From assembly GCF_028475105.1 (NCBI RefSeq), contig NZ_CP116936.1:496001-560000 (forward strand): 64,000 nt of DNA. The letters run 5' to 3'. The DNA is from Micromonospora sp. LH3U1. Its GTDB lineage: Bacteria > Actinomycetota > Actinomycetes > Mycobacteriales > Micromonosporaceae. A program made the translations under genes and the position numbers. The notes below the pieces were generated by a model that was given only the letters and a program-made list of their open reading frames with translations, was not told where the DNA came from and did not search any database. Shown here piece by piece: positions 42,371 to 50,785 of this stretch. Numbering within the stretch: the first letter of the stretch is position 1; each line of letters opens with the position of its first letter.

Positions 42371-43396
42371 TCAGGCGCTCTTGCGGGGTGCGGTCTTGCG
42401 CGCGGCCGTCTTCTTCGCCGGCTCCGCCTTCTTCGCGGCCGTCTTCTTGGCGGCGGTCTTCTTCGCCGGCTCCGCTGTCTTCTTCTCGGCGGTCTTCTTC
42501 GCCGCTGGTTTCTTCGCCGGTGCCTTGGCGGCCTTCTTCTCGGCCGCCTTCTGTGCCGACCGGGCCGACGAGATGGGTGTCGGCACACCGCCGCCACCAC
42601 CGCCTGCGGGTTGCTCGCCGCGGGCCGCCTTGGCGCGTTCCACCGACGCCTTCAACGCGGCCATCAGGTCCACCGCAGCCGCTGGCGCCTCCTCGACCTC
42701 CTCCGGTTGGACGACCTCCCGACCCTCCACCTTGGCGTCGATGACCTCCTGCAACGCGGCCCGGTAGTCGTCGGTGAAGACGTCCGGCTCGAACTCACCG
42801 GTCATGGAGTCGATCAGGGAGCTGGCCATCGCCAGCTCCGGCGGGCGCACCTTGAGGTCCTCGTCGAGGAAACCAAAGTCCGGGGTACGGATCTCGTCCG
42901 GCCAGAGCATGGTGTTGAGCAGCAGCACACCCTCACGGACCCGCAGCGTGGCGAGCTGCTCCCGCTGGCGAAGCGCCACCTTGACGATGGCCACCCGCTC
43001 CGAGTCGATCAGCGCGTCGCGCAGCAGCACGTACGGCTTGGTCGCCGCGCCCTCCGGCTCGAGAAAATAGGCCTTGTTGTAGAGGATCGGGTCGACCTGC
43101 TCGGCCGGAACGAACTCCAGCACATCGATCGCGCGCGAGCTGGTCAGCGGCAGTTCGGCGAAGTCTTCGTCGGTGAGGATCACCATCTCGCCGCCGCCGA
43201 TGTCGTAGCCCTTGGCGATGTCGTCGTAGGTGACTTCCTCGCCGCAGACCGAGCAGGTGCGCTTGTAGCGGATCCGGCCACCGTCCTCACGGTGCACCTG
43301 GTGGAACCGAATGTCCTTCTCCTCGGTGGCCGAGTAGAGCTTCACCCCGATCGAGACGAGCCCGAACGACACGGCTCCCTTCCAGATGGCACGCAT
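42371..43396 (-). CDS. ku: non-homologous end-joining protein Ku
   Basis: A 341-aa protein. MRAIWKGAVSFGLVSIGVKL opens the bacterial Ku beta-barrel, and CSVCGEEV is part of the usual zinc-like motif. The core ends at about residue 255. The C-terminal 75 residues are a Lys/Ala-rich tail (AEKKTAEPAKKTAAKKT) that binds DNA, as in mycobacterial and Streptomyces Ku. It binds double-strand breaks as a dimer and recruits LigD. It is divergent from ligD with an 85-base shared promoter region. Confidence 0.95.
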   Translation of the reverse strand: MRAIWKGAVSFGLVSIGVKLYSATEEKDIRFHQVHREDGGRIRYKRTCSVCGEEVTYDDIAKGYDIGGGEMVILTDEDFAELPLTSSRAIDVLEFVPAEQVDPILYNKAYFLEPEGAATKPYVLLRDALIDSERVAIVKVALRQREQLATLRVREGVLLLNTMLWPDEIRTPDFGFLDEDLKVRPPELAMASSLIDSMTGEFEPDVFTDDYRAALQEVIDAKVEGREVVQPEEVEEAPAAAVDLMAALKASVERAKAARGEQPAGGGGGGVPTPISSARSAQKAAEKKAAKAPAKKPAAKKTAEKKTAEPAKKTAAKKTAAKKAEPAKKTAARKTAPRKSA

Positions 43397-43481
43397 CCTG
43401 CGCTCCCTTCCCCGGTATCGACCATGCTCGCATCCGAAAGAACCGGACGCGAGGTGTTCGGCCTGCTACTACAGTCGGGTC

Positions 43482-44423
43482 GTGCCCGGCGCGCCGCTCA
43501 AGCCGATGCTCGCGATGACCGGGCCGCTCCCGGCGGGTGACGGCTGGGCATACGAGTTCAAGTGGGATGGGGTCCGCGCGCTCGCCGACATCTCCGACGG
43601 TGGACAGCACCTGTACGCCCGCTCCGGCGTGGAGATCACCGCTGCCTACCCCGAACTGGCGACCCTGCCCGAGCAGGTCGGCGACGCGTTGCTCGACGGC
43701 GAGGTGGTGCTGCTCGGCGAGGGCGGCCAACCGTCGTTCACCGCGTTGGCCGAGCGGATGCACGTGCGGGACCGGAACAAGGCGGCCCGGTTGGCCGCCG
43801 TCATGCCGGTGACGTACATGATCTTCGACCTGCTCCGCCTGAACGGCGATGACCTGACCGGCTGGTCGTACGAGCGCCGCCGGGAGGCCCTGGAAGCGCT
43901 CGCGCTCGGCGGCGCCCGGTGGGCGGTGCCTCCGATGTTCGCGGACGGGCCGGCCACCTACGAGGCGGCCGGCGAGCACGGCCTGGAGGGCGTGATGGCC
44001 AAGCGGGTCGGGGCCGTCTACCGCCCGGGGGTGCGCTCGCCGGACTGGGTGAAGGTCAAGCTGGAGGTGACCGGTGACTTCGTCATCGGCGGTTGGCGAC
44101 CGGGCGCGCGTCGGATCGGTGGGCTGCTGGTCGGGGTGCCCGGCCCGGACGGTCGGTTGATCTACCGGGGGCGGGTCGGTGGAGGGATCGGCGCCGCTAT
44201 CGAACGCCAGCTCCTCGCTGAGCTGGAGCCGCTGCGCTCCGGTGTGTCCCCGTTCGCGCCGGGCGTGCCGCGCGAGGATGCCCGAGGTGCCATCTGGGTA
44301 ACACCCAACGTGGTGGTGGAGGTGAAGTACGGCCAGCGCACCCCCGACGGCCGGCTGCGCTTCCCCCGGGTGCTGCGGTTGCGCCCGGACAAGCCGCCGG
44401 AGGAGGTCGACGATGCCGGCTGA
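43482..44423 (+). CDS. ligD: ATP-dependent DNA ligase, LigD ligase domain
   Basis: A 313-aa stand-alone ligase. Adenylation motif I is EFKWDGVRAL (the lysine carries AMP). Then follow DGEVVLLGEGG, YMIFDLLRLNG, EGVMAKR and DWVKVKLEVTGDFVIGGW. The OB domain completes it. The polymerase domain is a separate gene directly downstream and no phosphoesterase domain is seen, so LigD is split. The GTG at 43482 was chosen; the ORF opens at 43386 in unlikely sequence. It seals Ku-held breaks. Confidence 0.92.
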   Translation: MPGAPLKPMLAMTGPLPAGDGWAYEFKWDGVRALADISDGGQHLYARSGVEITAAYPELATLPEQVGDALLDGEVVLLGEGGQPSFTALAERMHVRDRNKAARLAAVMPVTYMIFDLLRLNGDDLTGWSYERRREALEALALGGARWAVPPMFADGPATYEAAGEHGLEGVMAKRVGAVYRPGVRSPDWVKVKLEVTGDFVIGGWRPGARRIGGLLVGVPGPDGRLIYRGRVGGGIGAAIERQLLAELEPLRSGVSPFAPGVPREDARGAIWVTPNVVVEVKYGQRTPDGRLRFPRVLRLRPDKPPEEVDDAG

Positions 44424-45324
44424 GCGGCTACGGGTGGACGTCGAGGGCCGCCCACTGGAGCTGTCCAACCTGGACAAGGTGCTCTATCCGGCGGCCGGCT
44501 TCACCAAGGGCGAGGTGATCGACTACTACACCCGGATCTCCCCGGTGCTGCTGCCGCACCTGCGGGACCGACCGGTCACCCGGATCCGCTTCCCCAACGG
44601 GGTGGACGACAAGTCGTTCTTCGAGAAGAACACGCCGGCCGCGACCCCGGACTGGGTGCGCGTGGAAAATCTGCCCGCGCCCGGGTCGACCAAGGGCCGG
44701 GAGACCATCGACTACGTGGTCGCCGACGACCTGCCCACCCTGGTCTGGCTGGCCAACCTGGCCGCCCTGGAGCTGCACACGCCGCAGTGGAAGGTCGGCG
44801 AGCACCCGGACATGATGGTGGTCGACCTGGACCCGGGGCCGCCGGCCGGGCTCGCCGAGTGTTGCCCGGTGGCGGTGCTGATGCGCGACCGCCTCGCTGC
44901 CGACGGCATCGACTCGTACCCGAAGACCTCCGGCAAGAAGGGCATGCAGCTCTGCTGCCCGATCGCGGGCACCCAGTCGTCCGACGTCGTCTCCGAATAC
45001 GCCCGACGCATCGCCCAGGAGCTGGAGAAGGCCCACCCGAAGCTGATCGTGTCGAAGATGGCGAAGAACCTGCGCCCGGGCAAGGTCTTCATCGACTGGA
45101 GTCAGAACAACGCGGCGAAGACCACCGTGGCGCCGTACTCCCTGCGCGCCCAGTCGGTGCCATCGGTGTCGACGCCGCTGACCTGGGACGAGGTGGAGGC
45201 CGGCGCACGCGGCCGGAAGCCGGCCGTCCGCCAGTTCACCGCCGCCGAGGTCCTGGCCCGGGTCGAGGAGTACGACGACCTGCTCGCCCCACTGCTCGAC
45301 GGAGGCCCGGAACTTCCGAGCTGA
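44413..45324 (+). CDS. LigD polymerase/primase domain protein
   Basis: A 303-aa archaeo-eukaryotic primase-type protein. ELSNLDKVLYPAAGFTKGEV opens it, MMVVDLDPGPPAG carries the metal-binding DLD, and SYPKTSGKKGMQLCCPI and RPGKVFIDWSQNNAAKTTVA are the nucleotide-binding parts. It fills gaps with ribonucleotides in end joining. It overlaps the ligase gene by 11 bases, so the two are coupled. Confidence 0.94.
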   Translation: MPAERLRVDVEGRPLELSNLDKVLYPAAGFTKGEVIDYYTRISPVLLPHLRDRPVTRIRFPNGVDDKSFFEKNTPAATPDWVRVENLPAPGSTKGRETIDYVVADDLPTLVWLANLAALELHTPQWKVGEHPDMMVVDLDPGPPAGLAECCPVAVLMRDRLAADGIDSYPKTSGKKGMQLCCPIAGTQSSDVVSEYARRIAQELEKAHPKLIVSKMAKNLRPGKVFIDWSQNNAAKTTVAPYSLRAQSVPSVSTPLTWDEVEAGARGRKPAVRQFTAAEVLARVEEYDDLLAPLLDGGPELPS

Positions 45325-46438
45325 CGCTAGGCCCCGTTCTGGCATCCGCGTGCGGTCGTGGTGACGGTGGGTTTCTGGACGGCGGCCGGCAGCGGTACCG
45401 CAGCCGCCACCAGGCACCCCCGACCAGGGCGACCGTGATGATGGTGACCGCGACGTCGCCGGCCAGGGCCGCCGCCGGGGAGGCCGGGGAGTACGGCGGC
45501 ACCAGGTACGCGAACGCGGCGGCGCTGACCAGGCTCGCCGTGCCGGCGGCGAGCACGTGTCGCTGCCCCCAACCGCCGCGCGACGACCAGTACGCGATCA
45601 GCCCTCCGACGGCAGCGGCGAGCGCCAGCGCGATGGCCACCCCCGCCCAGCCGGGCGTCAGGTCGGCGCCGATTCGGACCAGGACCACCACCGCACCTAT
45701 CCAGAGCGGGTGCGGCACCCGGTCTCTGCGTCTCGCCGTGCCCGTCTCCGCCGGTCGCGGGCGGGGGTGGCGCCAGCGGGGCAGCAGGGCGGCCGCGATG
45801 AGGGCGAGGACCACCACGGCGGCGAAGGCCAGCTGGAGCGGGCTGGCCAGGAAGCCCTTCCGGCCGCTGCTGTCGGAGAAGATCAGCAGACTGCCGAGCA
45901 GGTAGATCACGCCGATCACGGTGAGCCCGGGCCGGGCCAGCCATGGCCGGAGCCGACGGTCCGACCCGAGGAACGACTCGATGAGCACGATCGGCGCGCA
46001 GATGGTCAGCACGATGTGGTTGCCCACGTAGTCGAAGGCCTGCCGGAGGCTGAAATCGAGCCCCGGCACCAACGTGGCCTCGGCGGCGGAACGGGTGTCG
46101 GCGTACTGCGTGTCGTCCAGGTAGTCGGGATTGAACAGCGACTGGTCGACAAGACCCGCCTGGAGTACGCCGAACGCGGCGGCGAGCAGCACGATCGTCG
46201 GCCAACCCGCGCCGAGGTGCCGGGCGGTCTCCCTGATCAGGATCGCCGCACCGCCGTACATCGGACCGAGGAAGATCAGCACCGGCAGGAAGTCGTCGAG
46301 GGCGAAGCCACCCCACGAGCACTCGGCCGCCCAGGGCGCGAGCAGCAGTAACGCGATCACCGGCAGGAGCCGGCGGCGCAGCGGAAGACGGTCGGTGGTG
46401 GCGGCGCGGTCGGTGGCGGGATGGGGCTTGGCCGGCAT
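45236..46438 (-). CDS. polytopic membrane protein, unknown
   Basis: A 400-aa protein with about nine predicted membrane helices up to residue 345 and a basic, Pro-rich cytoplasmic tail. It opens MPAKPHPATDRAATTDRLPL and contains LGPMYGGAAILIRETARHLG, which recurs in actinobacterial membrane proteins of unknown role. The last 89 bases overlap the 3' end of the polymerase gene on the other strand, and the tail encoded there is low-complexity. Function unknown. Confidence 0.75.
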   Translation of the reverse strand: MPAKPHPATDRAATTDRLPLRRRLLPVIALLLLAPWAAECSWGGFALDDFLPVLIFLGPMYGGAAILIRETARHLGAGWPTIVLLAAAFGVLQAGLVDQSLFNPDYLDDTQYADTRSAAEATLVPGLDFSLRQAFDYVGNHIVLTICAPIVLIESFLGSDRRLRPWLARPGLTVIGVIYLLGSLLIFSDSSGRKGFLASPLQLAFAAVVVLALIAAALLPRWRHPRPRPAETGTARRRDRVPHPLWIGAVVVLVRIGADLTPGWAGVAIALALAAAVGGLIAYWSSRGGWGQRHVLAAGTASLVSAAAFAYLVPPYSPASPAAALAGDVAVTIITVALVGGAWWRLRYRCRPPSRNPPSPRPHADARTGPSVSSEVPGLRRAVGRAGRRTPRPGPGPRRR

Positions 46439-46577
46439 GGGCGCTCCTCGGCGGCTGGCGGGTCACCTCGTACCGTGCCGGGGCCACCCGGGCAGCCGCT
46501 ACGGCCATCGGCAGACGACGGGTGCGACGAAAGTCGTTGGGTAGGGTGGGCCGACGTCGCACTCGGGGAGCGTGGAG

Positions 46578-47330
46578 ATGCAGCCAACTATCACGGCCGA
46601 CCTGGCGGCTCAGCCCGCCGACGCCGAGCGCCCGCTGCTCAGCTACCGCGACGAGGCGACCGGCGAGCGTGTCGACCTGACGGCGTACCAGGTCGGTTCC
46701 TGGGCGGCGCGGAGCGCGAGTCTGCTGCGGGACGGCTGCGGGCTCGGCCCGGGCAGCCGCGTAGCGGTGCTGTTGCCTCCGCACTGGCGTACCGCCGCCG
46801 TGTTGTTGGGCGCCTGGGCGTCCGGCCTGGCGGTGTCGTTCCGGCCCCGCGCCACCGCGGGCCTGCCGGTGCTGGAACCGGGCGGCGACCGGCCGTTCGA
46901 CGCGGTCTTCGTGACGCCGGAGCGGCAGGACGATTGGCTGGAGGAGGTGCCGGACGCGCCGCACCGCTATCTCGTCGGCACCGGGCCGGGGCGGCTGGAC
47001 GACGTGCCCCTGGGCTGGTTGGACTGGTCCGCCGAGGTGCTTCGGCACGGCGACGGCGCGCCCGACCACACGGCCATCCACCCGTCGGACCCGGCCAGCG
47101 CGGACGGCACCACCTACGGTCAGTGGGGTGCGCTCGCCCAGGAGTTCGCCACGATGCTGGACCTGCGTGCCGGCGATCGGCTGCTGGTCGACGCCGCCGA
47201 GCACGAGCAGCCGCTGAAGTGGTTGCTCGCCCCGCTCTCCGCCGGTGCGTCCGTGGTGATCAGCGCCAACCTCGACCCGGCGCGACGCGACGCCCTGGTC
47301 GCCGCCGAGCAGATCACCCGGGTCCTCTGA
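46578..47330 (+). CDS. TIGR03089-family AMP-binding-like protein
   Basis: The protein is about 250 aa. It resembles the N-terminal half of acyl-CoA synthetases (LGPGSRVAVLLPPHWRTAAV; PLSAGASVVISANLDPARRD) but lacks the TSGTTG P-loop and the whole C-terminal domain. This matches the TIGR03089 group found only in actinobacteria. Adenylation activity is therefore doubtful. I chose the ATG at 46578, 7 bases behind ggggag, rather than the GTG at 46572. Confidence 0.82.
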   Translation: MQPTITADLAAQPADAERPLLSYRDEATGERVDLTAYQVGSWAARSASLLRDGCGLGPGSRVAVLLPPHWRTAAVLLGAWASGLAVSFRPRATAGLPVLEPGGDRPFDAVFVTPERQDDWLEEVPDAPHRYLVGTGPGRLDDVPLGWLDWSAEVLRHGDGAPDHTAIHPSDPASADGTTYGQWGALAQEFATMLDLRAGDRLLVDAAEHEQPLKWLLAPLSAGASVVISANLDPARRDALVAAEQITRVL

Positions 47331-47355
47331 GCCGTCCGGCCGGTCAAAGCGTGCA

Positions 47356-47383
47356 GCGATGGTACCGCAGGTAGTACTATCGC
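47356..47383. promoter_or_regulatory. hicAB operator and -10 region
   Basis: 10-base arms gcgatggtac (47356-47365) and gtactatcgc (47374-47383) match with one mismatch around an 8-base spacer. The right arm contains tactat (47375-47380), a good -10 box that would place the start of transcription at or near the hicA GTG (leaderless). HicB binding here would block the promoter. Confidence 0.6.
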
Positions 47384-47386
47384 GAT

Positions 47387-47632
47387 GTGCCCTCGATAGC
47401 CAAGCTCGTTGAAGCGATGCGTCAGCGCCAGCAGAACATCGCCTACAACGATCTTTATCGGGTGTGCGAACACTATTTTGGGAAGCCGCGGCAGGTAGGC
47501 ACCTCGCATGCCGTGTTCAGGATGCCGTGGGCCGGTGATCCACGCGTCAACATCCAGGACGACAAGGGCAAGGCCAAGGCGTACCAGGTCCGACAGGTCC
47601 TCAAGGCGATCGACAAGAAGGAGGCCATGTGA
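47387..47632 (+). CDS. hicA: HicA-like toxin
   Basis: An 81-aa protein opening MPSIAKLVEAMRQRQQNIAY. RQVGTSHAVFRMPWAG holds the GTSHxxF strand with the conserved histidine of HicA RNases, followed by VRQVLKAID. HicA toxins bind and cut mRNA. No ribosome binding site precedes the GTG, consistent with a leaderless transcript. It overlaps hicB at TGATG. It is slightly longer than classical HicA. Confidence 0.82.
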   Translation: MPSIAKLVEAMRQRQQNIAYNDLYRVCEHYFGKPRQVGTSHAVFRMPWAGDPRVNIQDDKGKAKAYQVRQVLKAIDKKEAM

Positions 47633-47976
47633 TGCACCCCGATTCCCGTCCCGAAATCACGCACTACACATACCGCGTCACCTGGTCGGTCGATGATCAG
47701 GAGTTCGTCGCCACCTGCGTCGAGTTTCCGTCGCTCTCCTGGCTGGCCCCCGCACAGGTGGAGGCGCTGCAAGGCCTCCAGAGTCTCTTGCAGGACGCGA
47801 TCGCGGACATGGAGGAGCAGGGCGAGGCGGTGCCGCAGCCCTTCGCGGAGCGCAGCTACTCAGGCAAGTTCAACCTCCGCGTCGGGGAGAGCCTGCATCG
47901 TGAGCTCGCCATCGAGGCCGCCGAGGACGGGATGAGTCTCAACCAGTACGTCCTACGTAAGCTCCGCGCCGCCTGA
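47632..47976 (+). CDS. hicB: HicB-like antitoxin
   Basis: The protein is about 114 aa. The N-terminal partial RNase H-like domain reads YRVTWSVDDQEFVATCVEFP, with LQSLLQDAIADMEEQGEAVP after it. The C-terminal ribbon-helix-helix is FNLRVGESLHRELAIEAAED then MSLNQYVLRKL. It neutralises HicA and represses the operon. The ATG at 47632 overlaps the hicA TGA and has aaggagg upstream; the GTG one codon earlier is possible. The strong site here against none for hicA would favour antitoxin excess. Confidence 0.88.
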   Translation: MHPDSRPEITHYTYRVTWSVDDQEFVATCVEFPSLSWLAPAQVEALQGLQSLLQDAIADMEEQGEAVPQPFAERSYSGKFNLRVGESLHRELAIEAAEDGMSLNQYVLRKLRAA

Positions 47977-48088
47977 GCAGTCGAACAGAGTGTTGTTGAT
48001 CAACTAACTGTTCATCCCTACAGCGTCCGCCTCTCATCAGGCTTGGCTGGCGAGTTTGCACAGAGCCGGCAGGGTCATCGAACGGCAC

Positions 48089-48667
48089 ATGACGCACGAA
48101 ACACGTGCGCGTAGGAAGCGAACACGCGGACTCCTCTCCGCGATGGCGCTCGTCCTCATCGCCGGACCGGCAACGGCCTTCGGCCCCACACTGGCGGAAG
48201 CACAGACGGCCCCGACCAGCGGCAACGCGCCGCTGATCAGCCTGAACGACGGGCAGAACCTTGAGGGCAAGGTCCCCGTCGTCGTCGCACCCGTCACCGA
48301 GAACGACTCCGTGACGACCCTCGCGGTCGACGGCGACAAGATCGGCGCCGACAAGACCGCCGGCACCGCCCACTTCGCCTTCGAGATGGGTGGCAACGGC
48401 ACCGAGGCCCGCTATCGCAACTACCTCACCCGTCCGGTGGAGTCGACGCGTTCCACCGTTTCTCACGTTTCGCCTGCTCTTACGCTTCGCCGCAGGCACG
48501 TGCGCGGTCGGAGCGCACTCTCCACACGGCGGAGGGGCAATGGCGTCGAGGCGTACACGTCGGACTGTGGTTTCGGCGGTGGCCGGCGCACTCTTCGCCC
48601 TCGGTGTGGTCGCGCCCGGCCCGGCCGCCGCCCCACTGCCCCTTGCGGCCCAGGCCGACGGCGTTGA
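48089..48667 (+). pseudogene. truncated secreted protein
   Basis: MTHETRARRKRTRGLLSAMA begins a signal peptide (cleavage likely after AEAQ or nearby). The following stretch ISLNDGQNLEGKVPVVVAPV to about TEARYRNYL looks like the start of an Ig-like domain of a secreted enzyme. After about 48430 the frame stays open to 48667 but reads Arg/Ser-rich antisense-like sequence overlapping the next gene. It is probably the N-terminal stub of a deleted gene. Confidence 0.5.
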
Positions 48668-49262
48668 TGCCCCCGGTTCGCGGGAGCCGCGTCCCCCGCA
48701 GTTGCCGGCAGACTTCCAGGGCACCGGCCGGTACATCGTGCGCGACCTCGGCATCGACGTGCCGTTCACCTGGCAGGGCAGGGACGGCAACAGCCAGATG
48801 ATCGCCGGAGGTGCCGAGTATCCGATCTGGTTCACCAACCTGATCTACGAGAACACGCTCTACACGCTCACCTACAAGTGGCCGAACATCCCGCTGTTCC
48901 CGCCGCGCGCGTGCAGCAAGGTCCCGGGGTTCTTCAACCGCCAGATCTTCAACGACAAGCTGAAGACCGCGCGTTTCGTGGGGCCGGAGATCCTGCAAGG
49001 CGAGAAGGACCGGCAGGTCGACCACTGGCGGGTCGGGGTCGTCGGGGGTTCCACCGTGCCGGGCGAGTTCTTCCGGTTCCCGCTCGCGCTCGGTGACATC
49101 TACGTGGACCAGCGGGACCCGAGCCGGTGGTGGCAGGTGCTGCAGTTCGGCCTACAGAACCTCTTCGACCCGGAGCTGGACGAGTGGTTCACGATGGACA
49201 CGTTCGACCACCGCCCCGGCGCAGTCACCCTCCCCGACCGCTGCCCACCACCCACGTCGTGA
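48540..49262 (+). CDS. secreted protein of unknown function
   Basis: A 240-aa protein from an ATG with a ggagggg site. The signal peptide MASRRTRRTVVSAVAGALFA continues to about AAAP and predicts Sec export. The mature part has many aromatic residues (GAEYPIWFTNLIYENTLYTL, RDPSRWWQVLQFG) and one cysteine pair, suggesting a beta-rich extracellular protein. No catalytic motif was recognised. It ends just before a long hairpin. Confidence 0.75.
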   Translation: MASRRTRRTVVSAVAGALFALGVVAPGPAAAPLPLAAQADGVDAPGSREPRPPQLPADFQGTGRYIVRDLGIDVPFTWQGRDGNSQMIAGGAEYPIWFTNLIYENTLYTLTYKWPNIPLFPPRACSKVPGFFNRQIFNDKLKTARFVGPEILQGEKDRQVDHWRVGVVGGSTVPGEFFRFPLALGDIYVDQRDPSRWWQVLQFGLQNLFDPELDEWFTMDTFDHRPGAVTLPDRCPPPTS

Positions 49263-49270
49263 CGCTTTCA

Positions 49271-49330
49271 GTTGATCAAGAGGTTTGCGTCATCTTGCGA
49301 GCGATCGGTGACCCAAACCTCTTGATCAAC
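49271..49330. terminator. long hairpin, GTTGATCA family copy 3
   Basis: 17-base perfect arms (49271-49287 and 49314-49330) extend to 22 with one mismatch, with a 16-base loop. Termini gttgatca and overall size match the hairpins at 14601 and 32020, though the middle differs. It lies between the secreted-protein gene and the opposing DUF4267 gene. Confidence 0.75.
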
Positions 49331-49366
49331 GCGGCTAGGTGTTGCCCGGCGGGGTGGTTCCGGTCT

Positions 49367-49738
49367 TTACAGGGCGAACAGCAGGGCGGCGTCGAGGAGG
49401 ACGACGACGGCGGTGGCGAAGTGGATGCCGAATGCGACGACCTTCGTACCGCCGTTCCGTAGTACGACGACGGTGTCGCCCAGCGGGTTGAGCGCGACGA
49501 TCAGCATGAACCACGCGACCGCGTCGGCGGTGGTGAAGGCGATCAGGGCGAGGCCGAGCAGCCCGTAGCTGAGATCGCGTAGGCCCTTGACCGTGAGGTA
49601 GGCGGGGTCTCCGTCCGGCCGGGCCGGCACCCCGTACCCGGCCGCCGCGGCCCCGGGCGCCAGCAGGAACCGCGCACCGATCAGGACGACGAAGAGGCTG
49701 AGCACAATGGCGAGCCCGTAGGCGAGAGGGGTCAGCAT
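49367..49738 (-). CDS. DUF4267 membrane protein
   Basis: A 123-aa protein with four membrane helices (LAYGLAIVLSLFVVLIGARF; LTVKGLRDLSYGLLGLALIA; ALNPLGDTVVVLRNGG), typical of DUF4267. The ATG at 49738 follows a ggag. It is divergent from a TetR gene across an intergenic region with two identical-half palindromes, so it is the probable regulated target. The transported or sensed compound is unknown. Confidence 0.85.
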   Translation of the reverse strand: MLTPLAYGLAIVLSLFVVLIGARFLLAPGAAAAGYGVPARPDGDPAYLTVKGLRDLSYGLLGLALIAFTTADAVAWFMLIVALNPLGDTVVVLRNGGTKVVAFGIHFATAVVVLLDAALLFAL

Positions 49739-49753
49739 GGTTCGCTCCAATTC

Positions 49754-49816
49754 CTAGCGCTGCTAGATGCAGAAGCGACGCTAGCAGAGCACTGGCAGCA
49801 ACGCTAGCAATGCTAG
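49754..49816. promoter_or_regulatory. paired TetR operators CTAGC-N3-GCTAG
   Basis: Two palindromes, ctagcgctgctag (49754-49766) and ctagcaatgctag (49804-49816), lie 50 bases apart, with a further half site ctagc at 49781. They sit close to the two divergent start codons (49738 and 49826), placing both genes under the same repressor. Confidence 0.75.
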
Positions 49817-49825
49817 AATTGCGCC

Positions 49826-50398
49826 ATGTCTACTCAGGCGCGCCGGGAGCGCGAGCGTGCGGAGCGGGAACGGACCATCGTCACCGCAGCGCGCGACCTG
49901 GCCTTGGCGGAAGGCTGGGACGCGGTGACCACCCGGCGGCTCGCCGCCGAGATCGAATACAGCCAGCCTGTCCTCTACAGCCACTTCAAGGGCAAGGACG
50001 CCATCATGGCGGCGGTCGCCGTCGACGGCTTCGCCGAATTGGCTACCGCACTAGCCTCGGCCCGCGCTTCGGCCACCGGTCCCCGGCAGGCGGTCGCCGA
50101 CGTCGCGGCGGCGTACACCAGGTTCGCCGAGCAGCGGCCCGCCCTCTACGACGCGATGTTCACCCTCGCCGTGGACCTGCCGTTCGCCAGCCAGGACGCC
50201 CCGAGCGATCTGGCCCGGGGCTTCGCCGAACTGGCCGAGACGGTCCGCCCGATGGCCGGGGACGACGACCTGGAGACGTTCGCCGAGACGTTCTGGAGCG
50301 GTCTGCACGGGCTGGTCACGCTGATGCGCAGCGGCCGGCTCCGCCGCGCCGCGCACGACCGGCGGCTGGCGGTGCTGGTGCAACGCTTCTCCCGTTGA
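49826..50398 (+). CDS. TetR-family transcriptional regulator
   Basis: A 190-aa regulator. After a basic N-terminus (RRERERAERERTIVTAA) the HTH reads ALAEGWDAVTTRRLAAEIEY then QPVLYSHFKGKDAIM. The C-terminal TetR_C domain contains ARGFAELAETVRPMAGDDDL and FWSGLHGLVTLMRSGRL. It probably represses itself and DUF4267 through the paired palindromes. Confidence 0.92.
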   Translation: MSTQARRERERAERERTIVTAARDLALAEGWDAVTTRRLAAEIEYSQPVLYSHFKGKDAIMAAVAVDGFAELATALASARASATGPRQAVADVAAAYTRFAEQRPALYDAMFTLAVDLPFASQDAPSDLARGFAELAETVRPMAGDDDLETFAETFWSGLHGLVTLMRSGRLRRAAHDRRLAVLVQRFSR

Positions 50399-50402
50399 GC
50401 GG

Positions 50403-50669
50403 TCACCGACGGTTGAGCCAGGGCGCGCGTCGCGCGCAGTGTGCGGTGTGGTCGGTGGGCAGCGCACACCGCGCGCCGCCGGGCAGTGGTCGGTCGCAGA
50501 AGACCCAATGACGTACGTCCTGCGCGTCCTCGGCCGAGACGGTGACGCCGCCCGGCTCGACCCGTGCGCTGAGCCGGATCAGCACCCGTGCCGCGGTGCG
50601 CGCGAAGATCCGGGCGCGCAGCAGGTCCGGCGCGGTGATCGGCAGGTGGATCACCCAACGGTCGTTCAT
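50403..50669 (-). CDS. small hypothetical protein with Cys/His motif
   Basis: An 88-aa product from the ATG at 50669 (MNDRWVIHLPITAPDLLRAR). The C-terminus CDRPLPGGARCALPTDHTAH plus C could bind a metal with its Cys and His residues. The ATG overlaps the stop of an upstream small frame (ATGA), suggesting coupling. The frame is open much further upstream but without coding character. Function unknown. Confidence 0.5.
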   Translation of the reverse strand: MNDRWVIHLPITAPDLLRARIFARTAARVLIRLSARVEPGGVTVSAEDAQDVRHWVFCDRPLPGGARCALPTDHTAHCARRAPWLNRR

Positions 50670-50785
50670 CGGTATCGGCGCCGTTCGCGGATCTGCCAGG
50701 GCCTCAGCGGTCTCCCACGCTGGAATGCGCTTGCCGGACGTGGTTCGTCGCGTCGCCTCGCCAGCCGACGGATCAGGTTGCGCAC
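50666..50785 (-). CDS. possible 39-aa basic peptide gene
   Basis: From a GTG at 50785 the frame reads RNLIRRLARRRDEPRPASAF and ends with TGA inside the ATG of the next gene (ATGA). A gaaggg lies 8 bases ahead. Very basic and short; it could be a leader peptide or a real small gene. Support is limited to the overlap and the ribosome binding site. Confidence 0.3.
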   Translation of the reverse strand: MRNLIRRLARRRDEPRPASAFQRGRPLRPWQIRERRRYR

